From: Limnoglobus roseus
GTDB taxonomy: Bacteria > Planctomycetota > Planctomycetia > Gemmatales > Gemmataceae
Reading direction: 5' to 3'
Assembly: GCF_008254045.1 (NCBI RefSeq)
Contig: NZ_CP042425.1
Coordinates: forward strand, 2,480,001 to 2,544,000
Length of the DNA stretch: 64,000 nucleotides
Part shown: positions 27,333-35,588 of the stretch, piece by piece
Numbering within the stretch: position 1 is the first letter of the stretch
How the letters are laid out: each line of letters starts with the position of its first letter
Notes under the pieces: model-generated
The model's database searches: none
What the model saw: the letters and a program-made list of their open reading frames with translations, nothing else
What the model was told of the DNA's origin: nothing
Program-made: the position numbers and the translations under genes

Positions 27333-28355
27333 CTATCGGTTGAGAAACTCTTGCACGGCTTGCTTCCACTTTTCGCGGTCGAATCGGGCCAGCGGTTCGT
27401 GACCCGCCCCGTCGAAATCGACCTGCTGCTTCGGCCCCGGCAGATTCTCGAAGACAGCTTGCACCATCGGCCCGGTGGCGCGGGCGTCTTGCGTGCCGTG
27501 GAGGATCAAGGTCGGGCACGTTACTGCTCTCGCGTCGTCGGCCGGGTTGTGGGCGAAGCCGTCGATGCCGACCGACCGGCCGCCCCAGAAGACGACGAGT
27601 TCCGCCGCGGGCCACGCCGGCACGTTCATGGTCCGCAGTCGGTTCCGGACGACGGAAATCATGCGGTCGAACGGCGCGTCGAGGATAATCGCCGTCGGTT
27701 CCGCGTGGTAAACGGCCACCGCCTTCAGAACGGCCACGGCCCCCATCGAGAACCCGTAGGCGAAGATCGGCAAGTCCGGCCACTCCTCCTTCGCGAAGGC
27801 GAGGGCCATCGCCATGTCGCCGCCCTCGCGGACGCCGAGGGTCACGTCGCCGCGGGGCGAACCGCCGGCCCCGCGGAAGTCGATCAGCAGCACGGCGAAG
27901 TTGAGGTCGTGGAGGGCTTGCACTTCCGGCAGCAGGCTGTCCTTCGCGGACATGTACCCCGGCCCCATCACGACGACGCCCTTCGCCGTCGGGTGCGGGA
28001 CGTGCCAGGCTTCAAGCTGTTCGTGGCGGACGGGGATCGACACCACGGTGAAGGGAAGACCGACGCTTTCCGGCGTGCGGGCGTTGACCGGCCGCGGCAC
28101 CGAGACGCCGGTCAGCCCGAGGCGGAGTTTCTGTCCGAAGCTCAGGCTCTCCGGCTTCGGCGGCCGGTCGCCCGCTGGGGCATAGTGCGTGAAGGCGTAG
28201 CCGTGACGGTAGCCGAGGTAGTTGGCGAAACCGAACGCCGCGATCAGTAACAAGAAGAACAATTTCAGCCATCGTCGTCGTCGGCGGCGGGGAGACGGCA
28301 ACGGCCCCGGCGGGTTCGTGCCAGGGCCGTGCGGAGTGGGTTCGGGAGAAGTCAC
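27333..28355 (-). CDS. Membrane-anchored alpha/beta hydrolase
   Basis: A 340-residue protein. A Pro-rich, then arginine-rich, N-terminus (SPRRRRRRW) leads into one membrane helix (LKLFFLLLIAAFGFANYLGY). The hydrolase domain has nucleophile elbow AYGFSMGAVA, the acid in ILHGTQDARA and the His in DGAGHEPLA, a complete catalytic triad. The type resembles S9-like or BAAT-like serine hydrolases; substrate unknown. The start is GTG 28355, which overlaps the stop of the upstream secreted-protein gene (GTGA), so the two are coupled. Confidence 0.87.
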   Translation of the reverse strand: MTSPEPTPHGPGTNPPGPLPSPRRRRRRWLKLFFLLLIAAFGFANYLGYRHGYAFTHYAPAGDRPPKPESLSFGQKLRLGLTGVSVPRPVNARTPESVGLPFTVVSIPVRHEQLEAWHVPHPTAKGVVVMGPGYMSAKDSLLPEVQALHDLNFAVLLIDFRGAGGSPRGDVTLGVREGGDMAMALAFAKEEWPDLPIFAYGFSMGAVAVLKAVAVYHAEPTAIILDAPFDRMISVVRNRLRTMNVPAWPAAELVVFWGGRSVGIDGFAHNPADDARAVTCPTLILHGTQDARATGPMVQAVFENLPGPKQQVDFDGAGHEPLARFDREKWKQAVQEFLNR

Positions 28356-28822
28356 TTCTTTTCCAGCGAGGCTTTGTACAGGAAGAAGTTCAGGTCGTAC
28401 TCGTTTTCCTTGTACTTGTCGTTGAGGAACTCAATGACGAGCTTCGAGTCGCCCTTCTTGAGCTTCGCCGTGAAGGTGTACTCTTTTTGTTCCTCGGCCG
28501 TCAGGTCGAACTTGTCCTTCACGACCACGTCGCCGACGGAAATCTTGATCTGGGCGAAGTCTTTCTCCGCCTTCGTGCAGCCGGCGTCGATCTTGATGGT
28601 GTACTCGCCGTCTTCGGGCACCTTCACCTCGGCCGTCGCGCTGCCGTTGGTGTAATAGAAGATGCGGTTCTCGCCTTCGTCGTGGCCGACGAGGTTCTCG
28701 CCGCCGTCGAAGGCGGCCTTGAGTTTGAAGTTCTTCAACTCCAGTTTGATCGGATCGGCCGCAATCACGACGGCCACGCCGAGCAGAGCCGCGACCCCGG
28801 CGAACAACGTACGCTTGAACAT
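28352..28822 (-). CDS. Secreted beta-sandwich protein of unknown function
   Basis: A 156-residue protein with signal peptide MFKRTLFAGVAALLGVAVVIAA cut after a typical AxA. The mature part is Lys/Asp-rich with repeated strand patterns (KVPEDGEYTIKIDAGCTK, KDFAQIKISVGD, KKGDSKLVIEFLNDKY), like small carbohydrate-binding jelly-roll domains. AGGAGG precedes ATG 28822 at good distance. It overlaps the hydrolase gene by 4 nt, which suggests the pair works together at the cell surface. No substrate can be named. Confidence 0.8.
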   Translation of the reverse strand: MFKRTLFAGVAALLGVAVVIAADPIKLELKNFKLKAAFDGGENLVGHDEGENRIFYYTNGSATAEVKVPEDGEYTIKIDAGCTKAEKDFAQIKISVGDVVVKDKFDLTAEEQKEYTFTAKLKKGDSKLVIEFLNDKYKENEYDLNFFLYKASLEKK

Positions 28823-29048
28823 GACCAACCTCCTGATGGGAAGAGAAGCATCAGACGTGTGGGCAGGGACATGATACGGAACCGCGGCCGGCGGACGGTC
28901 AAACGGCCAATCTCGGGGTTCGCGGTCGCGGTCGCAGCATCGGCCGACGAGGGCGGTGACAGCGAACCTGAACTCGTGCCGCCTGGGGAGGTGCGAAGTG
29001 TACTCGACTGCAAGATGGATCGACGGCTTGCTCGGCATCAAACGAATA

Positions 29049-29076
29049 ACCCGGCCTCGATCGTGCGAGGCCGGGT
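29049..29076 (-). terminator. Intrinsic terminator after the lipoprotein gene
   Basis: An 11-bp perfect stem (ACCCGGCCTCG and complement) with a 6-nt loop, followed on the minus strand by TTATTCGTTT. It lies 20 nt after the lipoprotein stop. Confidence 0.75.
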
Positions 29077-29096
29077 CATGCCCGTATCTGGATCAC

Positions 29097-29264
29097 TTAT
29101 GGAGGCGGGGCCGCAATCGATTCTCCTTGTCCAACGGCGCCGGGTTTCGCTTTCGTAGCCGGACCTGAACCGGATGGCGTGGGCGCAGGTGCCGATGAGC
29201 CCCCGCATCCCGTAAATGCCGTTAGAGCTATGGTGAACGCGACCGCCAGTAGAACTTGCTTCAT
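29097..29264 (-). CDS. Small lipoprotein downstream of DUF1559
   Basis: A 55-residue protein. MKQVLLAVAFTIALTAFTGCGG is a lipoprotein signal with Cys after FTG; the rest is a short Pro/Ser/Gly/Lys-rich tail (APAPTPSGSGPATKAKPG). Tiny lipoproteins of this kind commonly follow DUF1559 genes in planctomycetes. The ATG at 29264 is chosen because the signal begins there; the ribosome-binding site is weak. It lies in the lower-GC patch and before an intrinsic terminator. Role unknown. Confidence 0.75.
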   Translation of the reverse strand: MKQVLLAVAFTIALTAFTGCGGSSAPAPTPSGSGPATKAKPGAVGQGESIAAPPP

Positions 29265-29403
29265 AGTTAGTGTACTCGTGGAATCGGCTTGTTTAATAAC
29301 AGGTCTTCGTTCGTAAGAGTGGAAGAAACTCATCGCGGAACGATCCGCTGGTTTAAGAATGAGTTGAGGTCGTTTATCAGGCTATAACCTTCAACCCGTC
29401 GTC

Positions 29404-30348
29404 TCAGTCGAAGCTAAACGTCTCCCCGTTGGCCATCGTGCTCGCGGCGTTATAGACGGTCGAGGAAACGCTCGTCGAAAGGGCCCGAACGGAGCCGTCG
29501 CACATGGTGAAGTTAACGACCCCCGTGTGCTTGCTCCCGAAGGTGGCCCAAGAAGGATTGTCCGACAGCCCCGTGAAACTCGGGAGGTAGTACCCGCCGG
29601 CCCAAGTGGGGAAATAGCTTCGGCTGGTCTTGCTGCCGCCGAGGCCTTCCCCAAAACCGAGCGTATTGCTGGTGCCGTCGGTGATGTCCGTGAGTTTGGT
29701 TTTCGTATTGAGGGCGTAAGGGCCGACCCGTGTGGCATAAGCCGGCATGTTTCCAACGTACCCGGCAACCGCGGCGTAGTTCGTCCGTCCGAAACCCGTA
29801 CCGGCTCCGAAGTACGAATAGGTCAAGCCGTTGATATAGATTGTCATCCAGGCCAATTCGCCCGTGCCAGAATCACTACCAAGGGTGTCCGACGGGCAGA
29901 GGAAGTTCTTGATGGTGGTTTGATCCGCGTTCGGCGTCCAGTACCAAACATCGGTCGGTGGGAACACGTTGCAGCCCGGCCGCAAACCCGTGTAGACGTT
30001 GTTCTGCTCGAGGTAGGGCAAGAGGAAGACAAGGGCGCCCACCATGCCATTGCCGCTCGAACCCGTATAGCTTGTGTTCGGAACGGGGTAAGCGTTAGTG
30101 GACCCGTTTAAACAACCCGGCGGCAGGTTTCCGTAGACCGAAGCGTAGTTGTGGGCCGCAAGGCCGATCTGCTTCAGGTTGTTACTACACGACATTCGGG
30201 CGGCCGCTTCGCGGACCTTTTGTACGGCGGGCAGCAGAAGGCCGATGAGAATCGCGATAATTGCGATGACCACCAGCAACTCGATCAAGGTGAACCCCTG
30301 CGGTGCTCGCGAACACTTCTTCATCTCGAGTCGTTTCAACATGGACAT
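29404..30348 (-). CDS. DUF1559 prepilin-like surface protein
   Basis: A 314-residue protein of the very large planctomycete DUF1559 family. The N-terminus is a type IV prepilin-like sequence ([20 protein letters not shown]) that a prepilin peptidase would cut before Phe, followed by [14 protein letters not shown] and [15 protein letters not shown]. The C-terminus has the H-X9-DG motif ([18 protein letters not shown]). The start is ATG 30348 or 30342. The gene is less GC-rich than its neighbours, as is the 480 nt upstream. Probably a pseudopilin-like or surface structural protein; exact role unknown. Confidence 0.93.
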   Translation of the reverse strand: MSMLKRLEMKKCSRAPQGFTLIELLVVIAIIAILIGLLLPAVQKVREAAARMSCSNNLKQIGLAAHNYASVYGNLPPGCLNGSTNAYPVPNTSYTGSSGNGMVGALVFLLPYLEQNNVYTGLRPGCNVFPPTDVWYWTPNADQTTIKNFLCPSDTLGSDSGTGELAWMTIYINGLTYSYFGAGTGFGRTNYAAVAGYVGNMPAYATRVGPYALNTKTKLTDITDGTSNTLGFGEGLGGSKTSRSYFPTWAGGYYLPSFTGLSDNPSWATFGSKHTGVVNFTMCDGSVRALSTSVSSTVYNAASTMANGETFSFD

Positions 30349-30834
30349 GATGACACTCGAAAAAGTAACGGACGAAGCGGATGAGAATAAGCTGGGAGGA
30401 TGACCCCCGTATCGCAAATGCGATTCCTCATAAGTCCGGAGTCGATAGACCCTTTGAGGCATTGATAGCTTTTGCCTGCAATTTGAGAGGAATGGAGCGA
30501 AAAGAAAACAATCGGTATAACAACGTGACGTGTGTCAGTTGGCAAGGTGTTAGCTGGAAAGCCTAAAATTGAAGCAATAGCCCGCTCGCAAACCGATGAA
30601 AATTCGAATGTTATATCAAGTCGATTTGCAAATCCTGGCGAGCTGAATCGCGCAGGAATTCAATTTCGTGGTGTGGGATCAAATGCTTCGAGCCCCAGTT
30701 CGTACTGGGTAGATGCAATTACTGACGTTGCGAAAATACATATGAAGGTGACTGACAAGCGAATGTTGGTAACGCTAAGATGAAAGAACTATTCTTTGAC
30801 AACCACGCCGAGGGAGATTTGTGACAGGGGCGGG
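30349..30834. other. Lower-GC intergenic region without a convincing gene
   Basis: About 485 nt with clearly lower GC (25 of 60 bases at 30601-30660). Short open frames occur (30381-30566, 30532-30783) but have no family resemblance, weak starts and unusual composition, so I do not call them. ATCGCA-AA-TGCGAT at 30411-30424 is a small operator-like repeat. The region should hold the promoter of the DUF1559 gene; it may also hold an unrecognised small RNA. Confidence 0.4.
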
Positions 30835-30870
30835 GCATTCGAACGAATGCCCCGCCCCTGGGAGAACGAT
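30835..30870 (-). terminator. 17-bp inverted repeat after rpoN
   Basis: Perfect arms 30835-30851 and 30854-30870 (CAGGGGCGGGGCATTCG and complement) with a 2-nt loop, 30 nt past the rpoN stop. GC-rich, no long T-run. Confidence 0.75.
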
Positions 30871-30900
30871 ACCTATTCACGACACCGTTGGGGATGCTGC

Positions 30901-32424
30901 TCACCCCGCCGTCGCGGCCCAGTCTTTCCGCTGACGGCTGGACGGAATGCTCATCGCCTCGCGGTACTTTGTCACCGTCCGGCGGGCCACGGTCAGGCCG
31001 AAGGCCTTGAACTTCTCGACGATTTCCTCGTCCGACAGCGGCTTCGCCTTGTCCTCGGCCGCGATGATCTCTTGCAACTTCTGCTTGATTGTCTCCCAGG
31101 CCACGTCGACGCCGGTCTGGGCGTTCTTTGTGCCGCCGCCGAAGAACCGGCGGAGCGGGAACACGCCCCGCGGGGTCTGCACCCACTTGTCGTCCACCGC
31201 CCGGCTCACCGTCGTCACGTGGACGCCGACTTTCTCGGCGATTTGTTCCATCTTCAGCGGCTGAATGTGGTCCGGCCCCTTCTCCAGAAACGCCCGCTGG
31301 TACGACATGATCTCGCGCGTCACCTTCGTCAGCGTGTTCCGCCGCTGCTCGATCGCCTCGACCAGCCAGTTGGCCATGCGGTACTTCTTGATGAGTTCTT
31401 CCCGCACCTTCGGGTCGATCTCCTTGTTCTTCAACTGGTCGGCGAACTTCGAACTGACCCGCACGTTCGGCGTCCAGTCCTTCGTCAACTTGATGTCGAA
31501 CTCGCCCTCGTCGGTCCAACTCACGACGGCGTCGGGCACCACGAACTGCGTCCCCTCGGAGTGGAACCGGGCCCCCGGTCGCGGGTCGAGCCGCTTGAGT
31601 TCGTCGATGGCTTCCTTGATCGTGTCCAGGTCCGAGCCGGTGCGCCGTTGGATCGCGGGCAGCCGGTTGTGGGCCACGTCTTCGAGGTGGTGCTGGATGA
31701 TCGCCGCGACCAGGTCGGAGTGTTCGATGTCGTCGTCCACTTGCAGGAGTAGGCACTCCTTCGTGTCGCGGGCACCGACGCCGGCCGGTTCGAGCTTGTG
31801 GATCACGCCCAGGGCTTCTTCCACGTCGGCGACCGTGACCGGCCGGTGGTAGACGACCTCGAACGTGCTGGCGAGTTCTTCGAACGAAATCGCGATCGGC
31901 GTGCGGCGGTCCGGGTCGTGGTTCAGCAGGTAACCGTTTTCGTCGAGGTGCGAGATGAGGAACTCGGCCAGTTCCGTCTGGTCGTGCGTCAGGTCGAGGT
32001 AGCCGAGTTGCTCGGCCAGGTGCTCTTGCAGCGACTGCGGCGTATCGGCGACGTTCTGCATCGCCTCCAGCTTCTTGTCGCCGAGTTCGTCACGCAACGA
32101 CCGACTCGGCCGGTGGTCTTCGTTGAAGTGGTCGCCCCAGTCGCGGTTGATCTCGTCCATGCGGGCGAACTCGATGTCGCCGGTCTCGTCGTGCTTCAGC
32201 GGGGCGTCGGCGTTGAAGTCCCCCTCGGCCGGTGCGGCCTCCGTCGTGGTGTGCTTTTCCTTCACTTCGAGGAAGGGGTTCTCCTGCAACTCGTTGGTGA
32301 GCTTTTCCTGAAGCTGCATGACCGACAGTTGCAGGACTTCCATCGACTGGATCATGCGCGGGGCTAGGTGCAGCCCTTGCCGCATATCCTGCCGCATCCC
32401 CATGCCCATGTTCATGCCGCTCAT
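30901..32424 (-). CDS. rpoN: RNA polymerase sigma-54 factor
   Basis: A 507-residue RpoN. It directs RNA polymerase to -24/-12 promoters and needs an AAA+ activator. The Gln/Leu-rich region I (LAPRMIQSMEVLQLSVMQLQ) is followed by an acidic linker, the core-binding region and the helix-turn-helix (KVGVHVTTVSRAVDDKW). The RpoN box at the end reads ARRTVTKYREAMSIPSS, nearly canonical. GGAGGAG precedes the ATG. It is followed by recR-proximal genes upstream and a strong terminator downstream. No activator gene is in the window. Confidence 0.97.
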   Translation of the reverse strand: MSGMNMGMGMRQDMRQGLHLAPRMIQSMEVLQLSVMQLQEKLTNELQENPFLEVKEKHTTTEAAPAEGDFNADAPLKHDETGDIEFARMDEINRDWGDHFNEDHRPSRSLRDELGDKKLEAMQNVADTPQSLQEHLAEQLGYLDLTHDQTELAEFLISHLDENGYLLNHDPDRRTPIAISFEELASTFEVVYHRPVTVADVEEALGVIHKLEPAGVGARDTKECLLLQVDDDIEHSDLVAAIIQHHLEDVAHNRLPAIQRRTGSDLDTIKEAIDELKRLDPRPGARFHSEGTQFVVPDAVVSWTDEGEFDIKLTKDWTPNVRVSSKFADQLKNKEIDPKVREELIKKYRMANWLVEAIEQRRNTLTKVTREIMSYQRAFLEKGPDHIQPLKMEQIAEKVGVHVTTVSRAVDDKWVQTPRGVFPLRRFFGGGTKNAQTGVDVAWETIKQKLQEIIAAEDKAKPLSDEEIVEKFKAFGLTVARRTVTKYREAMSIPSSRQRKDWAATAG

Positions 32425-32527
32425 TCAACTCCTCCAGTTCGGAGCGGAGACTCCGGAGTGGGGGGTGAAAACCAGATGACTGACCCGGTTTCCCCTCCGC
32501 GCTCCGCCCTCCGCATTCCGCACTTCT

Positions 32528-33127
32528 TCAAAAGGCTTTTCGCCCGTCCAACGCATCAGCCAATATCTGCGAGTTCACCAACTCCAAGGACGCCCCCGAG
32601 GGGACGCCGCGGGCCAACCGCGTGATCGACACGTTTGTGCCCGCTAACAGGTTCGATGTCAACAGCGCCGTGCCGTCGCCTTCCAGGGTCGGGCTCGTCG
32701 CCAAAATCACTTCCCGCACGCCCCCGCGGCGGACCCGCTGCACCAACTGCGTGAGCGTCAGCTTGTCCGGGCCGACGTTCTCCAGCGGGGCGAGTCGGCC
32801 GCCGAGAACATGGTAGACGCCCTTGAACGTCCCCGCACGCTCGAACAAGCCCACGTCCCGCGGCGTCTCCACCACGCACACGATCCCCCCATCCCGCCGG
32901 CGGTCGGAACAGATCGGGCAGAGATCGCCTTCCGTCAAGTTAAAGCACTCGCGGCACGGCCGAATCCGCTCCACGACGGCCCGCAGTGCCTCCGACAGGG
33001 TCACCGCGACTTTGCGATCCCCGGCGAGCAGGAAGTGGGCGATCCGCTCGGCACTCTTCGGCCCGATGCCGGGGAGCTTCGTCAACTCTTCCAGCAGCGT
33101 CTGAATCGCGGGGACGGCTTCCGTCAT
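32528..33127 (-). CDS. recR: Recombination protein RecR
   Basis: A 199-residue RecR, part of the RecFOR pathway that loads RecA at gaps. The helix-hairpin-helix is LPGIGPKSAERIAHFLL, the four-Cys zinc finger is CRECFNLTEGDLCPIC, and the Toprim domain begins IVCVVETPRDVGLFE and includes YHVLGGRLAPLE. ATG 33127 gives the usual length; the longer frame upstream reads through an inverted repeat. Order dnaX-ybaB-recR is the classical operon, here interrupted by a 31-bp inverted repeat before recR. Confidence 0.96.
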   Translation of the reverse strand: MTEAVPAIQTLLEELTKLPGIGPKSAERIAHFLLAGDRKVAVTLSEALRAVVERIRPCRECFNLTEGDLCPICSDRRRDGGIVCVVETPRDVGLFERAGTFKGVYHVLGGRLAPLENVGPDKLTLTQLVQRVRRGGVREVILATSPTLEGDGTALLTSNLLAGTNVSITRLARGVPSGASLELVNSQILADALDGRKAF

Positions 33128-33144
33128 ATCAGCCACCAAGATTG

Positions 33145-33268
33145 GCCACAGATGAACGCGGATAAACACAGATAAAACGAAGACCGAAATTCCTTTCAAA
33201 GACCCGAACCGGGCGATTCTGAAGAATGGTTCTGGTCTTATCTGTGTTTATCCGCGTTCATCTGTGGC
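33145..33268. repeat. Perfect 31-bp inverted repeat between ybaB and recR
   Basis: Arms 33145-33175 and 33238-33268 are exact complements (GCCACAGATGAACGCGGATA inward) around a 62-nt loop. It ends 10 nt from the ybaB stop. The long loop is unlike a terminator; repeats with this CACAGATGAACGCGGAT sequence are, from memory, dispersed in many environmental genomes. Confidence 0.75.
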
Positions 33269-33278
33269 TAACTTCTTT

Positions 33279-33626
33279 TCACCCTAACCCGCCGAGGTTG
33301 CCGAGCATTCCGGGCGGGAGGCCCATCGCGGCGGCGACCTTGTTCGTCTCGGCGGCGACCTGCTCGCGGGCTTTCCCCATCGCCGCGTTTACGGCCGCCA
33401 CGATCAGGTCTTCGAGCATCTCGCGGTCGCCCAGCTTTTGGGCCTCCTCCGAGATGCGGATGCCGAGCAGTTCCATGCGGCCATTGACCTTCGCGGTCAC
33501 GTACCCGCCGCCGGCGGTCGCCTCGGCCGTGATCTTGCCGACGCTCTCCTGGAACTTCTGCATCTCTTCTTGCAGTTTGCCCTTGTTGCCGAGCAAGCTC
33601 ATGATCGAGCCGAGTCCCTGAAACAT
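33279..33626 (-). CDS. ybaB: YbaB/EbfC nucleoid-associated protein
   Basis: A 115-residue member of the YbaB/EbfC DNA-binding family. LQEEMQKFQESVGKITAEAT and GGGYVTAKVNGRMELLGIRI are typical, as is LEDLIVAAVNAAMGKAREQV. The Gly/Met-rich tail (GLPPGMLGNLGGLG) is common to the family. The dnaX stop is only 3 nt upstream and supplies the ribosome-binding site GAGGAG, so translation is likely coupled. Its conserved place in dnaX-ybaB-recR supports the call. Confidence 0.93.
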   Translation of the reverse strand: MFQGLGSIMSLLGNKGKLQEEMQKFQESVGKITAEATAGGGYVTAKVNGRMELLGIRISEEAQKLGDREMLEDLIVAAVNAAMGKAREQVAAETNKVAAAMGLPPGMLGNLGGLG

Positions 33627-33629
33627 CGC

Positions 33630-35390
33630 TTACTCCTCGTCGTCCGGTGGTGTCTCAACAACGGGGGCCGCTTCGGTGACGGCCGCCACGGTCGCTTGCG
33701 GATTGAACCCGGGGTCCATCTTCACCATCTGTGCCCCGAGCGTTTCGGCGGCAGCCTTGAACAACGGCAATTCCATCACGTCTTTTGGCCGCAGGTGGCC
33801 CGCTTCGTTTCGGGCCGGCGTCTCGGCCCGCGTGGGTGCTTCCCGGCCCCGTTCGACCCGGATCACCCACTCTTCGCCCGTCAGTTTCTTGAGTGCCAGG
33901 CGAATCGCTTCGGTCGTCGAGTCGTTCGAGATCGAATCATACGCAGCAGTATACCCCGGTGCGACCTGGATTGCCAAGCTATTTGGCCCAAAAATTGCAG
34001 GTAACGCGGCTTGGCGAAGGTGATTTCCGCGGATCGGCCCCATCATTTCCATCACTCTCGCCCACAAGTCTGCCAGATTCACAGACCCGTTCGAACTGAC
34101 CGTTGGAGCCGAATTGAGGGGCACTTCAAGGGCGGCTATTGATTTTTTTTTTGACGGGTCAACCACTTGCGGCGAAACGGTGACGGGGCCGGCCTTCACC
34201 GCCGGTGCTGGACCGTTGTTGAGCACAGCGGCAGCCAGTTGCCCAACCGAGAGCAACTCGTCGAGCCGGGACAATCGGACGACGGCCAGTTCCAGCAGTA
34301 CCTGAACGTGGGTGCTGCCGCGAATCTTCTGCTTCGTGGCCGCGAGGATGTCGATGCCGGCCAGAATTGTGTCAAGGTTCCTCGTTGCGGCGTGGGCCTT
34401 CATCTTCTCCAGCAGGGCCGGCGTGGCACTGATCTCGCCGAACTTCGGCCCGGCCGTGAGGAGGAGCATCATGCCACGCCAGTAGTCGACGAGTTGGTCG
34501 ATCAGTTCGCCGAGTTGCATCCCCCGCGACGCGGCCGTGTGAATCTCTTCCAGCCCAGTCTTCACGTCCCCCTTGAGGATCGCGTCGGCCAACTGCGAGA
34601 TGCGATCGTCGCTCGCGGTGCCGAACAGTGAATGCACCTTCTCAGCCGTCAGGTGGCCGTCGCTGAACGCCATCATCTGGTCGAGCAGCGATTGCGAATC
34701 GCGCATCGACCCGGCCGCCCGCTTGGCGATGATGTGCAGCGCCTCGTCGTCGGCCTTCAGCCCTTCCTTCGCGACGACGTGTTGCAGGGCCGCGAAGATC
34801 TTCGCCGTGCTGACGTGGGCGAAGTCGAACCGCTGGCAGCGCGACAGGATCGTGATCGGGATCTTCTGCACTTCGGTGGTGGCGAAGATGAACTTCACGT
34901 GCGGCGGCGGCTCTTCCAGCGTCTTGAGCAGCGCGTTGAACGCCGACGTGGAGAGCATGTGGACTTCGTCGATGATGTAAATCTTGTACCGCGCCCGCGT
35001 GGGCCGGAAGCCGACGTTGCTGCGGAGGTCGCGGATTTCCTCGACCTTGTTGTTGCTCGCGCCGTCGATCTCCAGCACGTCCACGTCTTCGCCGACGGCC
35101 ACGCTCTTGCAGATGTCGCACTCGTCGCACGGCGTCGGGGTCGGCCCCTTCACGCAGTTGAGCGCCTTCGCCAAAATGCGGGCCGACGAGGTCTTGCCGA
35201 CTCCGCGAGCGCCGGTGAAGAGGTACGCATGAGCCACGCGGCCGGAGTTGAGCGCATTGGTGAGGGCGTTCGCGACGTGTTCTTGGCCGATGAGGTCGGC
35301 GAACTGTTGCGGCCGATACCGGCGGGCGACGACGGTGTACTCGGCCGGCGGCGGGTCCGTTTCGAGGAGCTTGGGTTTCGCTTTCGCCAT
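33630..35390 (-). CDS. dnaX: DNA polymerase III tau subunit (with probable short gamma form)
   Basis: A 586-residue clamp-loader ATPase. YRPQQFADLIGQEHV, P-loop TGARGVGKTSS, zinc Cys in CDECDICKS, Walker B IIDEVHML and the LSRCQRFDF arginine-finger motif are intact. Domain III reaches about residue 370; a linker follows. At codons 413-416 (TCA AAA AAA AAA, 34154-34143) an A10 run occurs. One extra A gives KKKINSRP then stop; one lost gives KKNQ then stop. Slippage would therefore yield a ~420-residue gamma-like product, as in Thermus. ATG 35390 has AGGA upstream; a GTG lies 6 nt earlier. First gene of dnaX-ybaB-recR. Confidence 0.95.
   Translation of the reverse strand: MAKAKPKLLETDPPPAEYTVVARRYRPQQFADLIGQEHVANALTNALNSGRVAHAYLFTGARGVGKTSSARILAKALNCVKGPTPTPCDECDICKSVAVGEDVDVLEIDGASNNKVEEIRDLRSNVGFRPTRARYKIYIIDEVHMLSTSAFNALLKTLEEPPPHVKFIFATTEVQKIPITILSRCQRFDFAHVSTAKIFAALQHVVAKEGLKADDEALHIIAKRAAGSMRDSQSLLDQMMAFSDGHLTAEKVHSLFGTASDDRISQLADAILKGDVKTGLEEIHTAASRGMQLGELIDQLVDYWRGMMLLLTAGPKFGEISATPALLEKMKAHAATRNLDTILAGIDILAATKQKIRGSTHVQVLLELAVVRLSRLDELLSVGQLAAAVLNNGPAPAVKAGPVTVSPQVVDPSKKKSIAALEVPLNSAPTVSSNGSVNLADLWARVMEMMGPIRGNHLRQAALPAIFGPNSLAIQVAPGYTAAYDSISNDSTTEAIRLALKKLTGEEWVIRVERGREAPTRAETPARNEAGHLRPKDVMELPLFKAAAETLGAQMVKMDPGFNPQATVAAVTEAAPVVETPPDDEE
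34143..34152 (-). other. A10 slippage site inside dnaX
   Basis: Ten consecutive A residues on the coding strand, within a gene otherwise very GC-rich. Slippage by one base in either direction brings a stop codon within six codons. Position (codon 414 of 586) matches where gamma ends in other DnaX proteins. Confidence 0.75.
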
Positions 35391-35472
35391 CGTCACACGT
35401 CCTGTGCGAACCGGGTGGGGACGGGCGAATTGTATCCGCGGCGGGAAGCGACTGCGAGAGAGAACACGGAAT

Positions 35473-35585
35473 GGCCCGCTGATAACGCAGACCTTCGGGC
35501 GCAGATGAAAACCTGATAAAACCAGAAATCAATTCTCCGCCTTCATCATCTTCATCCGCGTGGAAATCCGCGTCATCAGCGGGCC
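35473..35585. repeat. Near-perfect 16-bp inverted repeat after trpA
   Basis: Arms 35473-35488 (GGCCCGCTGATAACGC) and 35570-35585 pair with one mismatch around an 81-nt loop. It begins just past the trpA stop and extends towards dnaX. Confidence 0.6.
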
Positions 35586-35588
35586 GTA

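Noticed and set aside
30381..30783. Two small open frames (61 and 83 codons) upstream of the DUF1559 gene
   Set aside because: No recognisable motif, no good ribosome-binding site, and they lie in a low-GC non-coding-looking region.
33145..33268. CRISPR repeat
   Set aside because: The repeated units are two inverted copies with a single 62-nt spacer, not direct repeats with several spacers. No cas genes are present in the window.
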